Origin: Emydura subglobosa
Lineage: Eukaryota > Chordata > Testudines > Chelidae
Reading direction: 5' to 3'
Assembly (NCBI GenBank): GCA_007922225.1
Contig: ML679958.1
Coordinates: 56,190,838 to 56,254,837 of the forward strand
Length of the DNA: 64,000 nt
Shown here piece after piece: positions 26,601 through 38,600 of the stretch (its first letter is position 1; each line of letters begins with the position of its first letter). The position numbers and the translations under genes were made by a program. The notes beneath the pieces are model-generated. The model was not told where the DNA came from. It saw only the letters and a list, made by a program, of their open reading frames with translations, and made no database searches.

Positions 26601-29600
26601 AAGGCTGGGGCTGTTTCCGCATGCAGGGGAGAGGGTGGGCTCAGGCCAGCCTTGTTTGGTGTTCCGTTTTCCCTGTGGTAAAATATGGTCACCCTACTCC
26701 TCCACCATGCTCAAGTGTAGCTTTGATGTTTGACAAGTTGTTGATGTGACTTTGTTCTGATCTGACAAAAAAACCCAACAAGCCATTTTTAAAAACCCAT
26801 CCTTCACTTTTTAGGTCTGCACAATAGATCAAAATGTATGGCTGAAAGCACACAGACAGATGAGTTCCAATTCCATTATGTTTCCTGAGAGACGCCATGT
26901 GTGTAACATTCTGCTGAGAAAATCAATGGCAGCATGATATTAGCAGAAATTTGAGTGAGTGACGCTGTGAGCTGGTACACAGGATGGCTGCAGCTCTCAG
27001 TTTTGTTTTTGTTTGGTGGTCGGAGGCCTTATTGAAAGGCGGCTCTGTGCAAGTGCACCGAGTGAATGTTGGTTAATCCGGGCCTGCTCATGATGACAAT
27101 CTAGACTTCAAAAATATTTAAATATATGTCTTATAAAACAAAGGGGAAATGTATTATTTTGCATTCAGGAGAATGTGGAAGACAAAACCATTTCCTATGA
27201 AAAAGTTAGGGAGTTTGGTCATTGAAAACCCAATTCGCCTAGTCTAATAAAATTGCCTACTTCTGAAAAATGTGTTTCTGAAAAAAACACTTCTTAAGGG
27301 ACACATTGATTAAACAAAGAAAGATTCCCCCCCTGAAACTGCCATCTTAAATATATAGTTGCACAGCACCATTCTATTAATAAGTTACATTCTACATTAT
27401 ATTCAGATTTTCTGCTGCTTTGATGCTGTAAGGGTTTCCTAGTTATATTTAGAGTACATATTCGCTTTGCAGTTATGGTTTAACACCTTTTCAGTCTAAG
27501 AGTTTACATACTCTTACTGCTAAACAGCACTTTATGTCTTCCAAGCACTGCACAAACAAGTATTCAGGATCATCCTGTAGTTTCCCCTCCTCAGGAGTTA
27601 CAGGTTAACAATAATAATTACTATTTATGGAGAGCTTTCCATATAACTGTACAAACTGATTAGTGTGTAGGGAACTTCCTATAATCATCACTGGACTACT
27701 TAGGACAGTCCAAGAGAGATGCATCCTTATTCTATTACTATGGGACAGATTTTTAAAAAGTCTAAAAGGTTTATCCCCCAGCATTGTGTTTACATACACG
27801 GCTCCTTATACCCCTCCCTCTTCTCCCTTCCAGCAGCTTCCCTTTCTTTACTTTTCTTTCTTTTACTTTTTGTATTCTGTGACCTATAGGAATGTATCCT
27901 CAGCATTGTAGAATCCTTGATTATCCAGAGCTATTTATCAACAGGATTTACCTTAAGGATCTCTAATCTTTGCTTATTGTTCTTGGGAACGTTGTCACTC
28001 CCAACCAATGCAATGCTGAAGCCATCTCCTGAATGTCCAACGATATCGTACTGAAAGAAAGAGAATTAAAGAGTAATCTGTTAAGAATACGGAGTGATTG
28101 TTGGCTCAGGATGACATATCAGGTATGATCAAAGGCATTTGCTTTTAACAAAATGATAAACACTGATTGCTCTTTACATTTATGGTCAGTTTAAAGGAAC
28201 TGCCTACAATTTCTCACTACCACTAAAACACTTTTGCAAGATAAAATTGCCCAACCTAATGAAAATAAGGACCAGTAACTCTTTATATTTCTAAGGTCTG
28301 ATTTTTACCTCATTCCACCAGTTTTATAGTAGTGTTCAGTGAGATAAGAATTTTAGCTTTTCACACTGCCGATTTTATCTGTAGAGTTACAATTTGCTCT
28401 CTTCTCCCTGCAACCGGCACACAAGAAGTGGATTGTGAAAGTGTAGTTCTGGTGTTTGACAAGCTGTTTATGTGACCTTGTTCTGATCTGACCAAAAAAA
28501 AGCATTAAAACCCATCCTTCACTTTTTAGGTCTGCACAATAGATCAAAACGTATGGCTGAAAGTACACAGAGAAGTGAATTCCAAGAGGCCCATTATGTT
28601 TCCTAAGAGATGCCATGTGTGTAACATTCTGCTGAGAAAGTCAATGGTAGCATGACATTAACTGTATTGAAGCCCACTGCAAAAAGGAGACATAGAACAG
28701 TATCAATGCAGACACCTTGTTGAACAAATAACTTAACACTTAGAAAGTTTTGCTTTCGTTGAGGTTTTTATCATTATTGCATAAATACTAAGGCATGTTA
28801 AGTTCTAGCTCTGACAAGCACCCAGATTGCCCTCTGTGCTGATAGTGAGGGGTTGGCAGAAAAAGAATTTTTGAGCCATGTAATGTAGATTTTGTGAACT
28901 AGAGAAATCAGCCCAATATTTTTTCCTTTTTGTTATCTTTTTATTAAAGTAACAGGTAGAGGCTCCTGTCATGATCAAAGCCCCATCGTGCTAGATGCTG
29001 TACTTTTGCATGGTAAGAGGCAGTTCCTGCCCTGAAGTTCTCTCTGCTCCTCCTCTTCTACTTAGGACCTTCCTATTTGGCGCGACCTAGGTGATGGAGA
29101 ATAATATGGCTTCATCCATGACTAGGGCACAAATTTCTTAATACAAAAGATCAAAGTGTTTATTCCCATATCTCTAATTTAACTGAAAATAAGTTAAGAG
29201 GGGGTGCAATGCAAGAGAAGAAAGCTGGAAAAGCAGTTTATTTTAAATGGGAAGTGCCACCTACCCAAGTATTAATGTGCCACAGACTTCACAGTGCTTC
29301 ACCCATGGTCAGACTGCTTTTATAATGGCCTCCCGTTATTCAGCCTTCATCCTCCGATAAAGGCCTACAAAATCAGCACCCCACCTTTATTTCTTCTGCT
29401 TAGCATGAATCTCTCATTCCCCTCTCGTTTCCTTTATCTCCATCCCGCTCTCATGTTGCCCCCTATGCTTGTATAAGCACATCCTTCTTGTTTGCTATGT
29501 AGTCTCTCTTCAAAATCTATTTGTTCCAAGAAGAGAATCTTTTCTATCATTCTCCTCACCAATAACTCCTGCACACTTTCCATATCCTGAATGTTACTTC

Positions 29601-32600
29601 TGCTTGTTTTGCCTTCCTTAGAACAGGAACTTCCCAAGGCTGGGAATGTGTTTGACCTCTTTGTAAAGCATTTTGTAAATTCTGTGGCAATGTATAATGC
29701 ATGATTTTTAATAATACTAATACTAATACTAGGATTGCATTCAGCCTACTTTGGACTAAATAGACAAACTAATCCAGTAGAGTAATGGTCACACGGTGAA
29801 ACCACAGTGCTCAGTATTCAAAACTATTTTGCTTCCAAAAATAATATATATTTTGTTTAAAACAATATGGGTTACTATCTAAATTACGTGAAGTGCAGAG
29901 ATGAGGTTCTCTTGGGTTTAAAGTCGTATGACTCTTTTGTAACAGGCTAGTTCTGTGGATCCGTACCTTCTGATTTCTTCCCCAGATGGCTGTTCTGACA
30001 CTGACATTAGCACACCAACTTTAAGGGGGTATTCCATGTTTTGTAGCCTGAGAACACCACCCTGCTGGTTGGCACAAGACAATAATGAATGAGCCTTTCA
30101 CTTTGAAGCTACTGGGTTCAAATTGAATTTAGATGATTTGTGAAAATAGGCTTTGCCTAGATCCTGGCCATACATCACAAAGCAACCCCACAGTTTGGTA
30201 TGCTTCTCATTCCTGTATGAGAGAGGTCCATGACTGGCGTGTCTGGGCAACTGCAGGCCAAAGCTAAAAGGTATCTGTAAAACTACTGCATACTTGGAAG
30301 TTTGAGCATCTGGCTGCATTATGACTGATTTAATCAATGATATTAGTCTCACACTTTAAGAATTATTAAAACAAAGAGGTTTAAAAGAGCAGCTTCCCAA
30401 AGAACAACTATAAAAAGAAATCAAATGCAGAACGTCCTTGCCTTCCGTTTATTTTTCAACGTCTAGCAGCAGACGTGGAACCCAAAATGCTTTTTCTCAT
30501 AAATTCCATTGGAAGAAAAGAGCGAGTAAGTAGTAAGGACTCTGGGTGTGATCCTGGTGGATTTTTTTTTTTAAGTTAGCCTCATAAGCAGGGCTGCACA
30601 GACAAGCTCCTGAAAGCTGACTTACAGCACATGTGTGCTACAGCACAAATCAAGTAACCCAGTAATGCTTAAATTCTTGCAAGCTTCATTGACTTAATTG
30701 ATTATTGCCCTACCAGGTGCTGAATTTTCTAATAGCACCAGAGACCCCGTGAAATATTTTGCTCTATGAAAGATCTGGCTATACAAACTAAAACACAAGT
30801 TTCCCTAAATGCCATCTTTCAGCTCATTACTTTTCTTGAGAAGTTGGTAAAAGTTCACTCCACTCTGCTGTTAAATACAGCATCTACTGTGCTGTTGCTA
30901 CTGTTCAATTCAGAAAGTGTGTGTGAAATGAGAAAAAACTTCATCTTCCACTGCTGCCACACTCTGCACCAAGATGGTTCTTTTTTCAAAGCAATAAGGA
31001 AAAAAGAAAGGCCATGTGTAGTATCATTTATTAAGTGCCAATAAGGAACTCAGCCATGTAGAGGACAATCGGACACAGAACAATGCATGTTACCTTCCCC
31101 AAGAAGCTTAGAATCTGAATAGCCAGCACAGAACACCTTGGGAGACTTGGAGAAAGATTCCATCTTAGAACCTGATTCTCCTCACTTCCACTCTTTTTAT
31201 ATGTTGAATTAGAGGCTAAGCATTTATGAGATGCACAGAAGAAATGATTTTGGAGGAGGAATTTAAAAGATGGCAGTTAATTTAGACCAACTGATTCTCT
31301 GATTGAAGAAAGAGTCTCCCTTCTTTCCCTCACTAAGGAATTGTGCCTTCTCTGAATCAGGCTGTCCCTGTGAGAACTGGAAACAAATAGCCACCTTGGG
31401 CATAAAGGCGTACAGACAGACAGAAATGGACACTGTCACTCTTCTAACCTTAAATGGATCTCTACCATATTGTCTGTCTTGGAGCAACCACTCTGTACAT
31501 TTAATTCTCGCCTCTAGATAAGTAAAGTAGCAGAGGAAAAAAATGTGAGTCTATTTCATTTATCATGTGATCAATAAGTCAGGTCCTAAGGACAGTCTAA
31601 TAACAAGGAAATCTTTGTCTCCAGGGATGGTGACCAAAAGGGTAATATATAGAGAGGAAGGGAAAAATAGGACTCTGATTCAGTCACAACCCATCTCAGC
31701 AGAGAACTAACTAAAGCACCAGAACAAAAAATGGAAATGGGCATAGGCTGGGGAGTGGTTTTAAACAGTCAAAAATAGAACTGAAATAACAGGAGCAGAG
31801 AATTTCAGTATGTAATCAGTTTTGAACGTCTTGCTAAGTATAATGCTGCCTCACAGATCCACTAGACCTTGCATCAGAAACTCCTAAAATCTGTCCTCAA
31901 ATGGCTGCTGCTCTGATAGATTAGTCTACAACAGGGAAAAGATATCAGCAAGTATCTCTGAAGATCAACAAATTCTGTCAAACCAAGTCATAGGGAGGGA
32001 GTAGGGAAAGGTGGAGGGATAAGAGAGAAGAGGAGTGCTATTTAACTCTTGCCTCTAGATAAGTAAAGTAGCAGAGGGAAAAAAATGTGAGTTTACTTCA
32101 TTTATCATGGAATCAGTAAGTCAGGCCATAATTCCCAAATACTCAAAAGACTAGTCTGATAAGAAGGAAATCTTTGTCTCATGGAAGGGAGATAAGAAGG
32201 TTAATGTATGGAGGAAGCATAATTAGCTCAACAGGAACTCTGAGAGTAACTGGTGGCTGGGTGCATCGACTGTTCCACAATTTCATAGGTCCAGAGTTGG
32301 CCCATTTGGGTCAACTCTGCTGGTCAGTGCAATGTGAGGCCCCAGCCTCACTCTCCTCATTGCCAACTTTGGAGAGAACAGCACTAGTGATTGCACTGGT
32401 CTTCTGCAGATGTTATGCTCCAGTTGTGTCTAGTCCTTATGAAGCAGCAGAGAGAGAAATGGAGGAGGCATAATACTGCACTTTCCCCCTGGATAAAAGC
32501 AGCATCTAAGCTGGATCTAGCTGGTGCAGAATCAGGGAGTTATATCTGGCTCCCTGACAGCTCCTCCATCTTCTGTACTGAACAGAGATCTGATGCAGGG

Positions 32601-35600
32601 GAGAACTGAGCTAAGGACCAATTCAAGTGCAGCAGACATAGTGGAAGAGGAGAATGCCTCCTGGGCATGTCACAAATTTCTAATATCCTATATCCACCAC
32701 TATTATTCTAAGCATAAAACGAGCCTCATAGCTCTCTAGGCGTGCAGATTATGCTACTGCATGTCTTCACACAATGTAGAGGGTACTCATGTTTTGAAAC
32801 AGTGAAGAGTGGCAATTTTCACAACATAAGAAAGGCCAAACTGGGTCAGATCAATGGTCCATCTAGCCCAGTATTCTGTCTTCCAACAGTGGCCAATGCC
32901 AAGTGCTTCAGAGGGAATCAACAGAACAGGTAATCATCAAGTGATCCATCCCATTGGCCATTCCTAGCTTCTAGCAAACAGCAATCCCTGCCTATCCTGG
33001 CTAATAGCCTTTAATGGACCTATCTTCCATTAACTTATCTAGTTCTTTTTTGAACCCCATCATTATCTTGGCCTTCACAACATCCTCTGGCAAGGAGTTC
33101 CACAGGTTGATTGTGCATTGTGTGAAGAAATATTTCCTTTTGTCCGTTTTAAACCTGCTGCCTATTAATTTCATTTGATGACCCCTAGTTCTTGTGTTAT
33201 GAGGAGTAAATAACACTTCCTTATTTATTTTCTCCACACCAGTTATGATTTTATAGACCTCTATCATATTCCCCCCTTATCATCTCTTTTCAAGATGAAA
33301 AGTCCAAGTCTTATTAATCTCTCTTTCTATGGCGCTTTTCCATACCACAAATCATTTTTGTTGCCCTCTTCTGTACCTTTTCCAATTGCAATATATCTGC
33401 ATGCAGTAGTCAAGATGTGGGTGTATCGTGGATTTATAACGAGGCAATGTGATATTTTCTGTCTTATTATCTAGCCCTTTCTTAATGATTCCCAACATTC
33501 TGTTAGCTTTTTTGACTGTCACTGCACACTGAGTGGATGTTTTCAGAGAACTATCCACAATGACTCCAATATCCCTTTCTTGAGTGATGATAGCTAATTT
33601 AGACCTCATCATTTTATATGTATAGTTGGGATTATGTTTTCCAATGTGCATTACTTTGCATTTATGAACACTGAATTTCATCTGCCATTTTGTTGCCCAA
33701 TCACCCAGTTTTGCAAAATCTCTTTGTAATTCTTCACAGTCTGCTTTGGACTTAGCTATCTTGAGTAGGTTTGCATCATCTTCAAATTTTGCCACCTCAC
33801 TGTTTACCCCTTTTTCCAGATCATTTATGAATAAATTGAACAGTACTGGTCCCGGTACTGACCCCTGGGGGACACAGCTATTTACCTCTCTCCATTCTGA
33901 AAAGTAACCATTTATTCCACCCTTTGTTTCCTATCTTTTAACCAGTTACTGATCCAGAAGAGGATCTTTCCTCTGATCCCATGATTGTTTACTTAGCTTA
34001 AGAGCCTTTGGTGAGGGACCTTGTCAAAGGTTTTCTGAAAATCTAAGTACACTATATCCACTGGATCACCCTTCTCCACATGCTTATTGACCCCCTCAAA
34101 GAATTCTAGTAGATTGGTGGGGCATGATTAACAACTAATAATTGTGTTCCGTTTTTGTGTGACTATTTTTATAACCATGAAATTGATTGTTAAAAGTGTG
34201 GCCAATACCACAATTAACTACACTTTAAATTATTTTTGTGCCCAAATGTGTGGCTCAGCCTATGCATCCCGTGAAATGTCCAGCCAACTGAAAATATTTC
34301 GTATTACGATGTGATGATCTGTTACTCACACAGCGGAATTTGAGAGGGAATGATTCACAGATTTTTAAGGCCAGAAGAGAGCATTACAATAATCTAGTCA
34401 GACTTCTTGGCAGAGGCAATAACAGAGGCAATAAAACCTTGTCCAGTAATTTCTGCATCAAGCCACCATTATTTCTGTTTGAGCTACAGCCTATCTGTTA
34501 GAAAGACATCCAATCTTTAAATCAAGACTTCACGTCTTGAGAAGTTTTTTCAATGGTTTATATAGCTCTGACTGTTAAAAAAGTGAACCTTATTTGTAGT
34601 CCGAATTTTTTTAATGAAGCAGAAAAAGGCATAACAAGAACCAGTGGTTGCAAGCTGATGCTAATGAGCCTTATACCATCAGACATATCTTCCCCTGTAT
34701 AGACCTCTTAACCTTCTCTTGAATAAACTGACTGAGCTTCTAAAATCTCTCACTATCACGCACGTTTTCCAGACTCTGTATTCATTCTTGTAGCTCTTTT
34801 CTGAATCCTTTCATATTTTTCAACATCCTTTAGGAAGTGTGGACACCAGAACTGGGCACAATATTCTAGTAATGGTCTCATTAATGCTGTATACAGAGGT
34901 CATAGCACCTCTCTACTCCTATATGTTATTCCTCTGCTTATGCATCCAGTGATGGTGTTTGTCCTTTTAGCGAGAGCACTGCATTGGGAACTCATATTCA
35001 GTTGTTTAAGTACCATTACCGTAAGTTCTTTTCCATGTCACTGTTTTCCAGGACACTGACTCCTATCATATAAGTGTGACCTTGTTGTTGTTCTTCGCAT
35101 TTAGCTATATTAAAATGCATATTGCTCAAATAAGCCCACCTTATCAAGCAATCCATCATTTACCACTTCATCCATTTTTGTGTCATCTATTTTACTAGCA
35201 ATGATTTTATATTTTTCTTCTGATATAAGAGAATTGACCAAGTACCAGAATTAGAGGAGATGGCAACAAAAACTGGAGCAAAGAAAAAAAATTTTGGATC
35301 CTTAAATTGAAAACATTTGCAACTCTAGGCTTATGGGTGACCAGCAAAGGACAAAAATAGGCTGGAGTCTTTTTAAAAATGTCTTTACTATGATTAATGT
35401 ATGTTTCTTACATCAGAAATTCAATTCTTGTTTTGTCATTTCCCAGAAGACTTTATGGAAGACTGGAGAATTGTTAGGATTATGCCACCAGTGAAACTAT
35501 GTAGATAGTCTTAAAAGGATTACATTTTTATTGGTAAATGTCAGTAAATATCAATTTCACCATATACACACAAACCAACAGAACATTATTTCTTTTGATT

Positions 35601-38600
35601 GTAATTGAAATTTACAGATGGACAAAATAAAAAATTGAATCTTGATGTCTATCATAAATAATTAATGTCTGATCCCCCTACTGTCCGACACCCATAATTT
35701 TCCATAACTGTGAAAATAGATAAAAGTAGAAAAAAATGCTTAAAAATAAACAGCACTACTATCTCTCAAAATTAAAAAAAAAAATTGAATTCTGCCAAGC
35801 CTATATGTAAATAAAAATGGATTGACTGAGATGAGGAGAGGATTTTCATTCATTCTGTTTAAAATTTTTCAGATTTTGTTTTAACACCTATTTTAAGTCA
35901 TATACCAGAACAGCTGAAAGGTCTTTACTAAACATCTGTCACCCATACCCTTTCAAGTAATGATTAAGTGCTCACACTGGGGTTCTCAAAGAATGACCTC
36001 CAGCAAAACAGGGAATTCCAGACTCGGCATCCTTATTTCTAAGGTTAAGAAAACCTTTTAAGACTTTGTTTATATATCATAGAGAAGCAAAAGGGAGGGG
36101 GGCATAAACCTAATTTTTGTTTCCTTGTTGGTTATCTGAAATGAAATTTGGGTCTAACATAGTGTGAGAAATGGACACTTTTTTTACTTTTCTTCTTCAG
36201 ATGATTAGAGCAGGATGGGGGAAAATGGTGAGTGCAGCAAAGGGGAAGGAGCTGGATCTTCTTTCAGCATACAGCATGAGTGTCTGAGCTCTGGGCAAAA
36301 ACAAAGACTAGTCATGCTTGTGTGTGCATTGAGCTCATGTGCCTGTGCTTTATAGGCTTAAATATTTGTTTTTAAAAAAAACATATTTCATAAACTAAAT
36401 CATAATCTGCACTCATAAAGTTCAATACTTCCTATCCATGGGCTGGTATTATTTTCAGGCTGCTAGCAACAGATTTAATGAAAGTTTATATTTCCTTACA
36501 TGGATGAATAATGCTTTTTGGCTAGACGGAGTGATGAAATACTTTTTTCCATTGCTCGTACACACCCTGTGCAAGTACTCATTACCACTAAACTCCTAGC
36601 CCAGCTATAATTACCTTAAACTTGTGCTCATAATTCTCAAAAGCTTCCATGACCATGCAGACAGCCTCCATGGAACGCTCCAGTCGACCATCTACCCCGT
36701 TAAAGCGATACATGCTGCCAGAAACATCTACTACCAGGCGCAAACGTTTAGGCTTCTGTTGAGGGCTCCCAAGCTGAGAGAGAAAAGTACCAAGAAGAAC
36801 TTTATGAATGGGAAAGCTACAGTTTCATTAGGAAAAGAACACTTTAAAGATGATATCACGCACTTTCCCAAAACACTAGGCAATAAAAACTCTGTCCTAG
36901 CAGGCAATCTCTCTCTAGCAAGTTCATTTTTTTTTTAAAGTGAAATTATTTGAATTTTTCTGATTAATAGTTGAGAAAAGTTTATTTTAGATACCTGAAT
37001 TCAGTCTCTCTCTCTGGTTTTATATACTCAGTGACTGGAAAATACCAAGAAGATTCCACACATTTATAGGGAAAATACTTTTGTTGCTAGATTTCTAATT
37101 AACAACATTTTATTTCAATAAAAGGAATCTAAAATTTCCAAGAGCCATAATGGCAATGCTTTCCCTTGAATTATGGTACTAAAGGGGACTTGTATAAGAT
37201 TGTAAAGCGTGTCTGCTGAGGTTAATACCTTTCTAAAAATGTTTGAAATCTTGTTCTGATTAATTCCTCATTTTTGCACATTCTGACTGTAAAGCTGGGT
37301 TTTTTTCCCCCCTTAATGAAAAAGATTCATGTCTGTTTTAACAATTTCTGGCATACTAGGTTCTGGAAAGGTATTTTATACCATATGCAATGAGACAAGT
37401 CTGGACTCAAATAAAAGGCTATTAAAAGATGGTCGGGCAAAAAACCAAATATTTTAAATGTTTCTTTATCTGTTTCTGACATGTAAATATTCCCCTTTCA
37501 CTCAGTTGGCATTTGAGCATTTTTAGTTTAGTTTCTTCTGTTTATTATGAATGCAAAGGAATGCAATATCAACTCCCCTCAGCCAAAGTCCCAATGAAGC
37601 CCATGTTTACATATTTTAAATTCAAAATGTAAAATTGCCTCCTTAGATTCTTCCGTGCTAGATAAGTTCTTTTTATAATGTATTTAAAAATACAAAACAA
37701 GCACTTAGAAGAGTACTGGAGATTAGGATATAATAGGGTTTCCCTTATTAAGCTCTAATATAGGATGGGTAGGCTGCATAAGCTGTTCAAAATAATAAAT
37801 AGTGAGGCCATATACTATGAAAAATAAACTAGAGAGAGTTGAATCAAATATATATTTAGCTGCTGTGAAGAGAGCTGTTCTAAATGATTGTTTGCAAAAT
37901 GAAACTCCTTAATGTATAAACATTAACAATAAAATTAAAAATAACTATCTGCTATATTAAATGTGGCTATTACAATATAATGATGATCTAGACAACTAGC
38001 TTTAATGTTGCTTTGTTGGTGTCTGTCAACTGGTTTGTCTTTCAATGACTAATATATTGCTAACAAAATGTTTTCTGATGAATGTCTAAAATGATAAGTA
38101 GTCATAAAATAGTGGATTTTTAAAAAAAGTTTTTATTTAGGTTTTAATTATTCACTGATTTTCTCATTAATTTTGTATTGGAATTATTAATTTGCAAATC
38201 CAAAAACCTGAGTGCTGAAAATTGGAAATTTTCTCATATCATGATAAAGTGTGTTAGTGAGGAGAGATGTGTGATAGTCATTTAATTTTATTTAAACTTG
38301 TGAACCATCTTTACTAGGCTGGCATAATGAAGCTCAAGGAACCAGTAAACTTGCTATCTGCACCTTGTTTATGGAATACTTACTTCTGGCTCAAGCTCTC
38401 CCCGTCGTTTATAAATGGCTTTTTCTCCTGTTAGTCCATCGATTATTTTGGCATCATCTAGCTCTCCTATAGCTTGGTGTCTCAGCCACTGTCTTTCCTT
38501 ACCCTTGGCCTACAACAGAAAAGCATCCTTAATTCATTCAGTGCCACTGGCACATTTTACATTGTTTAAAAGATACAGAACATTTCACAAAAATGGGTTT

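Larger units (their letters stand above)
26066..27086. mobile_element. hAT-like non-autonomous element, 1021 bp
   Basis: The ends CAGGCCCAGATTAA (26066-26079) and TTAATCCGGGCCTG (27073-27086) are inverted repeats matching at 13 of 14 positions. They are flanked by CTCATGGT (26058-26065) and CTCATGAT (27087-27094), an 8 bp duplication with one difference, as expected for hAT insertion. A C-rich left part, a nested MITE at 26462-26696 and a segment shared with 28438-28660 lie inside. No intact transposase frame. Confidence 0.8.
25616..27951 (-). other. VWA8: VWA8 intron holding the large hAT element
   Basis: 2336 bp, GT-AG. Nearly half is the hAT-like element at 26066-27086 with its nested MITE; the rest shows no repeat I recognise. 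Confidence 0.85.
28051..36614 (-). other. VWA8: VWA8 intron, 8.6 kb
   Basis: 8564 bp, GT-AG. Holds a 230 bp repeat copy, two retroelement-tail fragments, a local direct duplication and two adjacent CR1 elements. No nested gene was recognised. Confidence 0.85.

Noticed and set aside
36624..36938. 104-codon plus-strand frame
   Set aside because: Antisense shadow of the VWA8 exon that carries the MIDAS motif.
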